From assembly GCF_020379485.1 (NCBI RefSeq), contig NC_063443.1:17045531-17109530 (forward strand): a stretch of DNA of 64,000 bases, read 5' to 3'. A program made the position numbers and the translations under genes. Positions 24,194 to 37,200 of this stretch are shown in pieces; position 1 is the stretch's first letter; each line of letters opens with the position of its first letter. The notes beneath the pieces are model-generated. The model saw nothing but the letters and a program-made list of their open reading frames with translations, searched no databases and had not been told where the DNA came from. This stretch comes from Brassica napus (Eukaryota; Streptophyta; Magnoliopsida; Brassicales; Brassicaceae).

Positions 24194-24331
24194 TAGGTGA
24201 TATAACCAAACAAAAACCCATAATTCATTATATAACCAAAATCACATCCTCTCTCCTCTTCTCTCTTCCTATCTCTCTCTAACCACTTTCTACAAAATTA
24301 ATTTTACTTTTTTTTTGGTTATATCACAAAT
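24194..24331. repeat. Short inverted repeat, possible miniature element
   Basis: GGTGATATAACCAAAC at the left and GTTATATCACA at the right are inverted matches around a CT-rich centre. The unit is about 140 bp. It could be a small MITE, but no target duplication is clear. Confidence 0.4.
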
Positions 24332-24613
24332 AAGCGCTTTTGTAATTTGTTGGTTTTCATTATTACGTATATATTTGTGAATCTGTTTATTATCTGATTA
24401 ATAAATCTAAGCTGTTTAAAAAGAGGTTTGACTCAATTTCTTATATTAAGAGTGGTTGAAAGGACCGAATAAAATTGTACTGATCTATAACTAAGAGATA
24501 TTAACTCGCGTAATATTTTTAAAGATTTTCAGATTTGTTTTCAGAAAAAGGCGATTCATAAATAAATAGAAAACAAAAAAAAACGCGTTGTATGTGGAAT
24601 CAACTATAGCAAA

Positions 24614-24819
24614 AGCATATTTAATGGGATTTTCTTAGGGTGAAGTTTTTAGCGGAATATAAGAGTTCGTCTCTTAATCTTTAACTAAAAAAACTAAGAA
24701 TTGGTTCTTAAATAAGATATTTAAGAACCGGTTCTTAGCTTTTTTTATTTAAAAGCTAAGAGACGAGTTCTTATATTACGTTAAAAATCTCATCCTAAGA
24801 ATTCCCTATTAAACATGCT
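24614..24819. mobile_element. Snap-back MITE (~206 bp)
   Basis: The left half (AGCATATTTAATGGGA, then AATATAAGAGTTCGTCTCTT) is repeated in inverted order in the right half (AAGAGACGAGTTCTTATATT, then TCCCTATTAAACATGCT). Nearly the whole element folds on itself around TTAAGAACCGGTTCTTAG. Elements with this AGCAT..TTAATGGG end and TTAAGAAC core are common in Brassicaceae introns and spacers (established knowledge, from memory). It has no coding capacity. Confidence 0.7.
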
Positions 24820-25054
24820 CTAAGCTGCACTTATAAAATGCTCCATATGTTCCACTTCCATTGTTGGGTATCATTTAGTTTATTAGTTAATCTTTTATCG
24901 TCTTATTGTAAACACACATGCAAACTACTATTATTGGTTGACGTACGACAGAAAAGTAGTTAAAATAAAAGCCTGACTGCAGTGGAGTCTCCACTCAAAA
25001 TGCTTTACTCTCATCTATTCTTCAGTCTCGTCCACGATCTTTACTTTTGAGAAG

Positions 25055-27353
25055 ATGGGCGAAAGAGACGATGACGCACAAGGTACTCTAGAGAAGGCGA
25101 GGATTCCTTTGTTGAGGGATCAACATGCGGCGGAGGACGAAGGAGGAGGAATAGAGATAGAGACATGGATGGAAACGAAGAAGCTATGGCGTATCGTGGG
25201 ACCGGCCATATTCTCCAGAGTCTCGACCTACTCGATCTTCGTCATTACTCAGGCTTTTGCCGGCCACCTGGGCGAGCTAGAACTGGCCGCCATATCCATC
25301 GTCCACAACGTCATCATCAGCTTCAGTTTCGGCCTCCTTGTATTCGCACACACACGAAACACTTTCTACCTTATAATATTATAATGTCTAGTTTTTTGAA
25401 GAAACTATTTTAATAAATATATGCAGCTAGGAATGGCGAGTGCGTTGGAAACGCTGTGCGGGCAAGCGTTTGGAGCCAAGAAGTATGACATGTTGGGAGT
25501 GTATATGCAGCGATCTTGGATCGTTCTCTTCTTATTCTGCATCTTGCTCCTTCCTATGTACTTGTTTGCGTCTCCTATTCTCAAGTTCTTTGGCCAGCCT
25601 GATGAAATTGCTGAGCTCACGGGTATTATCGCCCTTTGGACCATTCCTACCCATTTCGCATATGCCTTCTATTTACCTCTAAGCCGCTTCCTCCAGTGCC
25701 AGCTCGAGAATAGGGTATGTAACTAAATAAATATTTGAAAGGTCGCAAGGGAAAGGTGTCTGGTTAATATTCTCTTACAATAACAGGTGGTTGCATTTTC
25801 TTCTGGATTGGCACTTGTGGTTCACATATTTCTGTGCTGGCTTTTTGTGAACGGTCTTAAACTTGGAGTTATAGGGACTATGGCTACTATTAACGTGTCA
25901 TGGTGGTTCAATGTATTCATCTTATTTACTTACACTACTTGTGGGGGTTGTCCGCTCACTTGGACCGGTTTCTCCAACGAAGCTTTCACCAAACTATGGG
26001 AATTCGCTAAGCTCTCTGCGTCCTCTGGTATCATGATTTGGTATTAATTCTTTAACCTCCACTTCTGTCACATTTATTTGAGTTTGGGTTACATATTCAA
26101 TACAACTTCTTACGGTATATTTTTTTCGAGAGACAGCTTGGAGTATTGGTATTATAAAATTTTAATTGTGATGACTGGAAATATGGAAGATACAAAAATT
26201 GCTGTCGACTCTCTGTCTATATGGTACGCAGAATTTATAGTACTTTTGGAGATTAGTATATAATATTTATATGTTATTTTCTGAACGTAAATCATATTTC
26301 ATGGCAGCATGTCAATAAACGGTTTGGAAATGATGATTCCATTTGCTTTCTTTGCCGGGACCGGGTAATCAATCTCTCACTTTTATTACTAGCGAATAGA
26401 TAGATGCTTGCATTTTTGCTTAGATCTTTAGTTAGACTACTTCAAATGGCTTAAAGTAGTTGATTAATTTATAAGACTAACTACAGTTTTTTTTTTTTTT
26501 GGAACGCTGACTACAATTTATAACATGCTTTATTGTAGCGTACGAGTGGCTAATGAATTAGGAGCAGGCAGTGGAAGAAGAGCTAGATTTGCAATGGTCG
26601 TATCAGTGACACAATCGTTAATGATCGGAATAATATTCTCGGTGCTCGTAGTATTTCTTCATGATCAAATCGGTTGGATTTTCTCTTCAAGTGAAACTGT
26701 CATAAAAGCTGTCGCTGATCTCTCTATTCTCCTAGCCTTCACGATTCTTCTCAACAGTGTTCAGCCAATTCTTTCCGGTTCGCCACAAAACAATATAGTT
26801 TCTTTTGGTATCCCAAATTAAACCGGGTCAAACCGTTGTGAAATGACTTTTGATTTTTCTTTAGGTGTTGCTGTTGGATCCGGTTGGCAATCATCCGTGG
26901 CATATATAAACTTAGGATGCTATTATTTCATTGGACTTCCACTTGGATTTGTTATGGGATGGATTTTCAAGTCTGGTGTCAAGGTAACCCTAGTTTTCTT
27001 TCTTTATTTGACATCAAATTAGAATATTAATGTAAATCTTAAATCTCTCTATGTTTATACTTCTCTTGTTATATGTTGGTACTAGGGTATTTGGGCTGGT
27101 ATGATATTTGGAGGAACCGCGATTCAAACATTGATTTTGACCTGTATTGTTATGAGATGTGACTGGGAAAAAGAGGTAATTCAGTTCTAATGATTTTTTT
27201 TCTTATGATTTTGTTTGCTGCTTTTGGCTCAGGTATATGATTTTTTCATGTATGTTTATTTAATACAAATGGTTTGTGTTCATTTCAATTTTATAGGCCC
27301 AAAAAGCAAATGTTCGCGTTAAGAGATGGTCTGTCTCAAATTCAAGAAATTGA
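25055..27353 (+). CDS. MATE efflux transporter, tandem copy C
   Basis: Nine exons: 25055-25339, 25427-25714, 25787-26040, 26137-26223, 26308-26364, 26539-26777, 26865-26983, 27086-27175 and 27297-27353, giving 491 residues. Junctions obey GT-AG and frame is kept. Introns are the shortest of the array. The N-terminal tail is longer than in A and acidic ([19 protein letters not shown]). MATE marks [35 protein letters not shown] and [11 protein letters not shown] are present. It lies about 1.2 kb after copy B in the same direction. No damage was seen. Confidence 0.92.
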
Positions 27354-27893
27354 AGACTGCATTTCTACTTCAGCTTTAAATTATAAAAGCATCATACTAA
27401 AAACATGATGCTACTGCCAGATTGTATACATGTTTAAGAAATTATTGATGTTACCGTTAGATTTTTCCTATCGTCATATATTGCATTATTGCGGTGGGGT
27501 TTGCATGAATCTGTGGACCATGGACATATAAAGCCTAAAGCCTCAATTCAGCACGTTTTTTACGAGTCGGAAACTTGATTATAACTGTCAGATAAGCCGA
27601 AGGGAAATGGACACGTACACGATTTAAGACCATGGAACCAACGTATTAGTCAAGGACATCGCAAAAGCAACTTTTAGCATGCACACTTAGCAAGCAAATT
27701 AAACAAAGCTTGGGTTTGTAGTCTTTAACATTATAATTTGAGAAAAAAAAACATTATAATTTGAGTTAGTTTTAATGATTCGGCTCATATTTTTAATAAT
27801 TACTACGCGTATGTCATGAGACTGCTTTTTCCGTCAACGTTAAGAACTACAAAGAGTTTGATTGGTAACTCACGTAGTAAAGTGGAGTAATAT
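27354..27893. other. 3' flank of MATE C
   Basis: Ordinary AT-rich sequence up to the target-site duplication of the first retroposon. No gene seen. Confidence 0.4.
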
Positions 27894-29107
27894 TTTTTTT
27901 TTTTTTGATCAAACAACAATTCCATTAACTTAAAGTCTCAACCTCCATCAGCGGAGGAAATACAAAGTAGAAAGGCACAACTTGACATATTACAAACACA
28001 AGAAAACACAACACATACATGTGAATCCTCAAAAGATAAGATAAGGGATCGAATAGCTAATAAGATCCAATGAACATCAGAAGACCAACTCTCTGAAAGG
28101 AGGCGACTGAGTTCATGGCAGTCTGACTTGCAAACCAGCTGAGAAATGCCCAAAAGGGCTAGACACTCTGCAACAAAGGCAGTGAGGTCATGATACCGGG
28201 ACAATGAGCAACCAAGTCTTCGTGAGACCAAATAAATCTGATGCAATGTAAGGAAGCAAATACTGTTGCTTTTCTTTCCAAATTGCCACCAATGGTTAGA
28301 AAACAATACATACACCTCCACATTTAAATCACAGACATATAAAACCCTGCATACTGCAGAAAAGGAATGAGCCAAGGCAACATAATTACTACTGAAGAAC
28401 CTGAGAACAGAGGAATGAGACCCCAAACCAACCAAGGCTATGAGTTCATTCTCAATGAGACTTTGCGTACTCTCCAAACTTCTTGACAAATGAACTATGA
28501 AACTTGGGACAATGAGCAACCAAGAGACGGAAGCAAATGCACAAGACACAGATTCATAATTCCAACCAGAGACCATGTCAATTTTTATATCAAGTACTAG
28601 TGAATAAACACAGATCTGAGGAACTTGAGGCCAGTAGATTAAGAGACCAAAATCGAACTTAACAGAGTTAGAACGAGCCGGATATAACCCGGAATTGAAC
28701 CCGCATACTGCAGTAAAGGAGTCACAGAAAACCATAAGAACAAACACCACTGAAAATGATAGATTTACTAAACGGACGGACAGTATAATCACTGCAGAGT
28801 CGAAGAAGCGGCAAAGGAACAGGGACAGATCCGGTGGGTGGAGAGGAACGAAAAGGACATGAGGAGAGCACTCGACTAGCAAATCTAGGAGAAACACGAG
28901 CGGCGGCGGTTCTGGAGGCGGAGGAAGGAGCAACGGTGCAAAGGGACAAGGAACAAGCAGAGCCATGGAAGAAAGGAAGAGGAGGGAGAAAGAGGAGTGT
29001 TCTCGTCGGTGGGTGAGAGGCCACACCGACGGCGGCGAAGACGTTCACAGGAAAACCCTAATGGGGTTGGGAGAAAAAATGTGTTTTTTTTTTACACAAC
29101 AAAAAAT
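27894..29107 (-). mobile_element. LINE-derived non-autonomous retroposon, copy 1
   Basis: The element is oriented on the minus strand, ending in a poly-A tail (poly-T from 27894 on the plus strand). It is flanked by the 14-bp duplication AAGTGGAGTAATAT at 27880-27893 and 29108-29121, the mark of target-primed reverse transcription. Its 5' part contains AACCCCATTAGGGTTTTCC, typical of plant LINE leaders. One open frame (29026-27938, 362 codons) spans most of it; the end (KSDCHELSRLLSESWSSDVH) resembles the RNase H-like C-terminus of plant LINEs. No reverse transcriptase is present. Size and style recall the Sadhu retroposons of Arabidopsis, but family membership is unproven. Confidence 0.85.
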
Positions 29108-29121
29108 AAGTGGAGTAATAT

Positions 29122-29381
29122 AAAATGGTAAAAATGAGAGTAAACCAGAAAGTGGAAAAAAAGAGAAAATAATTTTATTCTTAACAGAAAGTAGAGTAAT
29201 AATGAATGTACATTTTCTCCTGTTTTAACAGTAAATAGAGTAATTTAAGAAAAATATAATTTCACTTGATTGGCTACACTTCAGCGTTAACTAGAGTAAT
29301 AAATTTGCCAGCGTGAATATTAACGCCAAAGATGTTATTCAATCACAACCAAAGTGATGTAGTGGATAAATTCGAGATTAG
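29122..29381. other. Spacer between two inverted retroposons
   Basis: AT-rich DNA between the two oppositely oriented retroposons and their target duplications. Contains several imperfect copies of GTAGAGTAAT/GGAGTAAT, one of which served as the left element's target. No gene seen. Confidence 0.6.
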
Positions 29382-29394
29382 ACTACGTAACAAG

Positions 29395-30600
29395 AGGGAC
29401 CTAATTAAAAACACCTTTTCTCTCCCAACCCCATTAGGGTTTTCCTGTGAACGTCTTCGCCGCCGTCGGTGTGGCCTCTCGCCCACCGACGAGAACACTC
29501 CTCTTTCTCCCTCCTCTTCCTTTCTTCCATGGTTCTGCTTGTTCCTTGTCCCTTTGCACCGTTGCTCCTTCCTCCGCCTCCAGAACCGCCGCCGCTCGTG
29601 TTTCTCCTAGATCTGCCAGTCGAGTGCTCTCCTCATGTCCTTTCCGTTCCTCTCCACCCATCGGATCTGTCCCTGTTCCTTTGCCGCTTCTTCGACTCTG
29701 CAGTGATTATACTGTCCGTCCGTTTAGTAAATCTATCATTTTCAGTGGTGTTTGTTCTTATGGTTTTCTGTGACTCCTTTACTGCAGTATGCGGGTTCAA
29801 TTCCGGGTTATATCCGGCTCGTTCTAACTCTGTTAAGTTCGATTTTGGTCTCTTAATCTACTGGCCTCAAGTTCCTCAGATCTGTGTTTATTCACTAGTA
29901 CTTGATATAAAAATTGACATGGTCTCTGGTTGGAATTATGAATCTGTGTCTTGTGCATTTGCTTCCGTCTCTTGGTTGCTCATTGTCCCAAGTTTCATAG
30001 TTCATTTGTCAAGAAGTTTGGAGAGTACGCAAAGTCTCATTGAGAATGAACTCATAGCCTTGGTTGGTTTGGGGTCTCATTCCTCTGTTCTCAGGTTCTT
30101 CAGTAGCAATTATGTTGCCTTGGCTCATTCCTTTTCTGCAGTATGCAGGGTTTTATATGTCTGTGATTTAAATGTGGAGGTGTATGTATTTTTTTCTAAC
30201 CATTGGTGGCAATTTGGAAAGAAAAGCAACAATATTTGCTTCCTTACATTGCATCAGATTTATTTGGTCTCACGAAGACTTGGTTGCTCATTGTCCCGGT
30301 ATCATGACCTCACTGCCTTTGTTGCAGAGTGTCTAGCCCTTTTGGGCATTTCTCAGCTGGTTTGCAAGTCAGACTGCCATGAACTCAATCGCCTCCTTTC
30401 AGAGAGTTGGTCTTCTGATGTTCATTGGATCTTATTAGCTATTCGATCCCTTATTTTATCTTTTGAGGATTCACATGTATGTGTTGTGTTTTCTTGTGTT
30501 TGTAATATGGCAAGTTGTGCCTTTCTACTTTGTATTTCCTCCGTTGATGGAGGTTGAGACTTTAAGTTAATGGAATTGTTGTTTGATCAAAAAAAAAAAA
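29395..30600 (+). mobile_element. LINE-derived non-autonomous retroposon, copy 2
   Basis: Same element as 27894-29107 but on the plus strand, ending in about 12 A. It is flanked by ACTACGTAACAAG at 29382-29394 and 30600-30612. It was therefore an independent insertion, not an inversion duplicate. The open frame 29469-30557 also has 362 codons and differs from copy 1 at about ten residues, counted by eye. The 5' ends differ for about 35 bases before CTCCCAACCCCATTAGGG, as expected for variable LINE 5' ends. Confidence 0.85.
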
Positions 30601-30612
30601 CTACGTAACAAG

Positions 30613-31360
30613 CTGGGGTGTTACGTTCTTTCACCAAAACAAAATTTTATCCCTTACCAACCTAATTGTGACATCTCATTTACTGTGGCTAATTGATTGT
30701 TTGGTGGTTGTTTTGTCGTACATGTGTCCCGAGCTCCCCTTTAAAGCTTCCCCGCTGGTTTCCGAAACCATGACATCAAGCAGTGTGGGCGTGGATGGCC
30801 TATAAACAATGAGGCTGAATTGTTAAGCAAAACCACTGATATAGAATAATACAATGTAGAAACAATAGATCATTAAAGGAAAAAAAATATAAGATATATT
30901 CTATTCTGAGGTATAATAAAAGTTTAATTAAGATGTGACTAATGTTTTCATATTTTGATATACAATTTTTTTTTTCAAAATCAAGAACTTCAGGAAAAAA
31001 ATAAATAAATTTAAAACATTTTTCAAAATTAAGAATTTTAGGAAATAGTATTTTTTATAATTAAAAAAAAAACGCCACTAGCATTTTGTGGTGAAAAATA
31101 CCACATGAATTTGTTCCACATATGGTATAAATTTTATTATTTTTGCTTTAGTCACGTGCGGATATATATGTATTTTATATATTTTTGGTTGAATGGTGAC
31201 AGGATTGGTTGAAATGAATAATGCACTTGAACAGTACGTCTCATCAGTCTCTTCATCCACACCCTCTATCTCAAATCAGGTTACTTTTATTTTTTGGTAA
31301 TCGTCAAATCAGGTTACTTCATCTACTCATCTTAGTTTTTAATTTCCAGAAGATCCGGCA
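30613..31360. other. Intergenic before MATE D
   Basis: AT-rich sequence with the probable promoter of copy D. No gene or clear terminal repeats seen. Confidence 0.4.
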
Positions 31361-33095
31361 ATGGAAGAGAGAGCCGACGAAGCACAAGGTCCTCTAGAGA
31401 AGGCGATGGCTCCTCTGTTAGGGGATGACAATGTGGCGGAAGAGAAAGACATAAAAACAAAGAGAAAGATATGGATGGAGACGAAGAAGCTATGGCGTAT
31501 TGTTGGACCAGCCATATTCACTAGGGTCTCCACCTATTCGATCTTCATCATCACTCAGGCCTTCGCCGGCCACCTCGGCGAGCTTGAGCTAGCCGCCATA
31601 TCCATCGTCAACAACGTCATCGTTGGCTTCAACTATGGCCTCCTCGTACGTATATATAATACACAAACATATTTTCTAGCTTCTATTTATAATGTTGGGT
31701 TAATATATGAAGAAACTACAAATATTTATATGCAGCTTGGAATGGCCACGGCGTTGGAAACGTTGTGCGGTCAAGCGTATGGAGCGAAGAAGTATGACAA
31801 GTTGGGAGTGTATTTGCAGCGATCTTGGATTGTTCTCTTCTTGTGCTCCATCTTGCTACTCCCTGTGTACTTCTTCACGTCTCCGATTCTTAAGTTCGTC
31901 GGCCAGCCTGATGACATCGCCGAGCTCTCTGGTACCGTAGCCGTTTGGGCCATTCCTGCCCATTTCTCATTTGCATTCTTTTTTCCTATCAACAGATTCC
32001 TCCAATCCCAGCTCAAGAATATGGTATGTACCTTTTTATGGTATGTTCCTTAAGATTTGAAATGTCACAACGTGGCGGGTTAGTCCAAGTACTTTGTGGA
32101 CTAGACGGCTCTGTTCCTGGGGTAGATTGTGCGAGTCTTCGTAAAATATGTTTGCAAGAGACAAATTATAAATGACTAAAATAAATAACACATAAAGGTT
32201 TATGGACGAAATTGTACAAGATTCTCATAATACATAAGTTAGGTATAACATGCGTAGGTTTATATAGAGAAAAAAATCAATCTAAATTTTATAGAGATTA
32301 ATAATCAATCTGATTTTCTAGACTACTATATATAAAATACGATATTGTGTTTTTTTAGATTATTCCTGATACGTCTATTTTGTAGATTTTCCAGTACAAA
32401 TTTTTGTTTTATGTACCACTTAATATATTCTGTGTGTTTTAACTTGTTTTGTCCCGTAGTTTTGGGTGAACTGGCTAAGCTAAAAACATTAAAACCTGAA
32501 AATAAAAATCGACCATTTTTCATTTTCCTATAAAATAGTTCATTTTTTCTTGATATTAATATTGCTAAATGCTAAATGCTAAATGTCTCTTACTTATATT
32601 TCCGCCAGGTGATTGCAATCTCCTCAGGATTGGCATTTGTGGTACACATATTTGTGTGTTGGCTTTTTGTGTATGTTCTTAAACTTGGAGTCATAGGGAC
32701 CATCGCTACTGCTAATGTGTCATGGTGGCTCAATGTCTTCATCTTATTTACATACACCACTTGTGGCGGTTGTCCGCTCACTTGGACCGGTTTCTCCGTC
32801 GAAGCTTTCACTAGACTATGGGAGTTCACTAAGCTCTCTGCATCCTCTGGAATCATGCTTTGGTATCTGTCGCCTTTTTTCTTTTTATGGTTTTAAGGAA
32901 CGGAACACAACTTCTTACGGTAGATTTTTTACTTGGACAGCTTGGAGAATTGGTATTATAGGATTTTAATTGTGATGACAGGAAATCTCCAGGACGCAAA
33001 AATTGCTGTCGACTCTATGTCTATATGGTACGTCAAATATATAGTTTTGGAAATTAATATAATGTACCTGAAAAGTTTTATAATGCCATATTCAT

Positions 33096-34235
33096 TGATG
33101 TAGCGGAAGCCTTATAAGATAGAACTAGAGGTCCGTTGATTCTTAGAATACCCGGAAAACTAGGATAATCACAAAGATCTTATTTAGTCTAAGAATGCCT
33201 AAGATCAATGTCTTCTTAAATTCGTTGAGATCACCTATGATCTAGCCGAAAACAAGGAATAAAGAGAAATCTCTTAACTTTTTATTAATCAAATCATAAA
33301 CTGAATACAAACTTAAGCCTAGACGGCTATATATAAGAAATCATAAAACCCTAAAATATTAAAGATAATTATCCAAATAATAAATAAAACACTAAATAAT
33401 TAAGATATTTATTCTAAATATCTATCTACATCATTCTCTCCGGGTTGGAAAAGATTCGTCCTCGAATCTTGATCGTAGTCTTCGAATTCAAAACGTTTTC
33501 CAAGAAAAACTCTTCCTCGAATCTTCAATAGCATGTTTTGCACGATTTTTGCACTGATCTGTTTGTAACTTGAATCTTCACAAATCCGTTTTCGCACAAA
33601 ATTTGCACCTGACAGATAATTAAGAATCTGCAGAAAATCTTCACCAATACGATTTTGCCCTAACTTTGCACGCGAAATTTCAATGGAACCCTCTTTGAAA
33701 ATAAAGTCAATATGAAGGACATCGTCTTCATATATATCATAGATTGGATCACCATAGATCTCTCGATAGATCTCATGGTTCTCTTCTCTCACAACAAAAG
33801 GACTTTCGTCCAGGATAGAATAGATGCTTATACTCACCATGACATCCAGAATCGTTCTTCGATTAAAAAACCAAAGAGACGCAGCTCTGATACCAACTGA
33901 TGTAGCGGAAGCCTTATAAGATAGAACTAGAGGTCCGTTGATTCTTAGAATACCCGGAAAACTAGGATAATCACAAAGATCTTATTTAGTCTAAGAATGC
34001 CTAAGATCAATGTCTTCTTAAATTCGTTGAGATCACCTATGATCTAGCCGAAAACAAGGAATAAAGAGAAATCTCTTAACTTTTTATTAATCAAATCATA
34101 AACTGAATACAAACTTAAGCCTAGACGGCTATATATAAGAAATCATAAAACCCTAAAATATTAAAGATAATTATCCAAATAATAAATAAAACACTAAATA
34201 ATTAAGATATTTATTCTAAATATCTATTTACATCA
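33096..34235 (-). mobile_element. TRIM-like LTR retrotransposon in MATE D intron 4
   Basis: Two direct repeats of 338 bp (33096-33433 and 33898-34235) begin TGATG and end CATCA, differing by one base in my reading. They are flanked by TTCAT at 33091-33095 and 34236-34240. Next to the right repeat, GCTCTGATACCA (33884-33895) is, on the minus strand, TGGTATCAGAGC, the primer-binding site for initiator methionine tRNA; the polypurine side (GGAGAGAA) lies by the left repeat. The element is thus on the minus strand. The 464-bp inside has no gag-pol, only a short open frame ending in the start of a GENDV-type motif. Near-identical LTRs indicate very recent insertion. Confidence 0.9.
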
Positions 34236-37200
34236 TTCATGCTGCATATTACTATGGATAAATTTTAATAGTAAACATTTTAATCGACAGCATGTTGATA
34301 AATGGTCTGGAGACGATGATTCCACTTGCTTTTTTCGCGGGGACCAGGTATAACCAATCTCTTACTTTGTTACTGATATATATACTTTCCTTTTGTTTCG
34401 TTTGGTCAAAATTATTCATGACACCAAGAACAATTAGATCTGGTTATACTAGTTCACTTTATAAGCCTAGCTATAATTATCTCTTCTTCATATTATTCCT
34501 AGTCTAGTTGCTTCAAGACAAATCATTTATTAAGATTGATTAGGATTATAACATGTTTTTGTAGTGTACGAGTAGCGAATGAATTAGGAGCAGGAAACGG
34601 GGGAAAAGCAAGGTTTGCAATGATCATATCAGTGATACAATCGTTAATCATCGGAATAATCCTATCTGTGCTCGTAGTCTTTCTTCATAATCAAATCGGT
34701 TGGATCTTCTCTTCAAGCGAAGCTGTTATAAAAGCAGTGAATAACCTTTCTATTCTTTTAGCGTTTACGATTCTTCTCAACAGCGTCTATCCCGTTCTTT
34801 CCGGTAAGTCACACAGACAAAACAACATTTCTTTCAAAAAACTAAGATAAACTGGGTCAACGCTTACGTGTTGACTTTGGTTAGGTGCTGCGGTTGGTTC
34901 GGGTTGGCAGTCAGTAGTGGCATACATTAATCTAGGATGCTACTATTTCATTGGACTTCCACTTGGATTTGTCATGGGTTGGGTTTTCAACACCGGTGTC
35001 AAGGTAAATGCAAGTTTTATTTGTTTATTTTCAAAGTTTATCTCGACCCTTTTCTCTCTACAGTTTTAATAAATATGCATATTGCTATTACACGTTAAAA
35101 GGGTATTTGGGCTGGTATGATATTCGGAGGAACCGCTATTCAGACGTTTATATTGATTTTTATTACTACTAGGGCCTTTTCCGGGCTACGCCCGGATTAA
35201 TTTTCTATAACATTTTTATAATACTCAGATCTTATGGATAGAAAGACAGTTATATGTCTATCAAATACAAAACTTGTTTAATGGTAACTTGGAAACAATT
35301 TAGTTTACGCATTTGTATTTGTTTGTCATCTAAAACATAGAGTGGTGAAAGATCTAACTAACTTCATAGCTAAAAATGAGTTTAAGATTTAGATACATGA
35401 ACCTTTCACTAATTATCTACACATAATTTTCTTGGCATCACTTGTGAAGAAATAAATTGTAAAAAAAAATGTTAGAAAATATGTCTACGATAATTCTCAA
35501 ATTCTATATACCTTTTGAATTTCAAATATAAATTATATCATGAAGCAGTGTTACAATTATATTTTTTTGGTAACACCAAAGTATTGTCAAGTATATATGT
35601 ATGAATACAGCTTCAATAAGTTAAATCAGGTCATATCTCATATTTCCTGTATATTTTTTAAAATTATTTTTCTTGTATATATATTTTACGATAGAGATTG
35701 CAATAATATGATTAGGATATATGTTAAAAGGTTAAAGTTATCCCTATATGTTACTAAACATAGATATATGTAGACATGTTATATTAGATTTTTTGAATTG
35801 TCAAAAGTTTTGATATGATAAACAAAAATTAAGTTGAATATAATATATCAAATAGAGTAGTTTGTTTCTTAATCCACCTTGAGATATTTTCTGCCGTCTT
35901 AAAGAATATTGTTTTGTATTTCTGTGGACCTTTTTTTAAAAAAATGTTTAAATCTTTTTGTTTAAAATCTTTTGAATAATATTTAACCAATGCAATTTTT
36001 TTTTTGATTTGGAAGATACATACACTGATATAGTTTGGTAAATTTACTATATTTTTTGGAAGTATTGCAGATACAAAGGTCAGCAAAAACTTATCGCCAA
36101 AAACTTATCGCTAATCTTAATTGTTTTGGAAATTAGGTGTGCCACAATATATACATAACCCAACCCTTTCGATCATCTGATCTTCTTACGGTAGTTTAAA
36201 AAGACAATTGGGAATTGATTGAACAACATAGATACTATACAAAGCGGAGTCAGAGTGAAGCGACACCAAGATCAGCGATAGCGAGGAGATATTTTTCCTC
36301 CGTTCAGATCTTTTGAAGACAACTTCCGAACTTGTCACTGAAGGATCTCCAAAACAATTACGTCTTCTACTTTATCTGATGGAGGGTTATGAACAGAGTA
36401 GACACAAAAAGCTTTACCTCTCGTCTCCTTTAGCATCTCTTGAGAAGGGACTCCTAAAGATATTGGAAATTTGGTCATTTTGAGATGCTTAAGCTATGAT
36501 TTCCTTGGTTTTATTCTTTAGCCTTGTCGTTTGATTTTATGAGAAAGAAGCAGATTTATAGAAAACTGAATAAATCAAGCATCTTTCTTGTGGAAAAAAA
36601 ACTAACACTTCTTTATAACGTGTGGGCTTACTTCAAAATATTTCAAAAATTCACCGGTCCATTCTAGTTTCGTATTTGTTCCCATCTTAATCATGGTCTC
36701 ATCTCACTGTCAATTTTTCCCAAAATCTGATCTCCTTCTCAGGTCCCTGTATATCATCAAAAAAAGATGACAAACCAAAATCAGATTTTCTTCTCAAGTC
36801 TCTGTGTATCATCAAAGAAAGATTAAGACGAACCTATTCATCCGAGGTCACGTTTCAAAAAGTAACTCTAAGGCGAAAATTCTAATCAATGAAGTTTACA
36901 GAAAACAAAGCAAGATTAAGAAAGTAAACAATCATTTACACATTTACAGAACAGAGTTAGGAAAAATCAAATGGATTTTCGTCTCCATTATGGCAGATGC
37001 AAATACTTTGCTTGTTTTGAGCTATGAACAGATGCCTGCATCATCGTTTTCCACAGACAGGTAAAAAGACAGCAAAAAATCTTTGATATAAACTTACTTC
37101 AGTAGATGCAGCCCATCGGTTTCCTGAGCTGAAGTAGTGGATGTATCTTAAGCAACGTTGCACCCAGGGGCGGAGGCAGTGTGGAAGAGGTGGAGGCAGC

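Larger units (their letters stand above)
23888..25054. other. Intergenic between MATE B and C, with small elements
   Basis: Contains two inverted-repeat structures listed separately (24194-24331 and 24614-24819), several A/T homopolymers and the promoter of copy C. No gene seen. Confidence 0.45.

Noticed and set aside
27938..29026. 362-codon minus-strand frame as a host gene
   Set aside because: It lies wholly inside a poly-A retroposon with target duplications, and the same frame occurs in the inverted copy at 29469-30557; it is element-derived.
29789..29805. GGGTTCAATTCC as a tRNA B box or SINE promoter
   Set aside because: No A box at the right distance and no cloverleaf; the element has LINE-like, not tRNA-like, structure.
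33409..33840. 143-codon minus-strand frame as a host protein
   Set aside because: It covers the inside of the TRIM-like element and runs into one LTR; retroelement remnant only.
36804..37064. 86-codon plus-strand frame in the second Helitron
   Set aside because: No recognisable similarity and opposite to the captured genes; probably chance.
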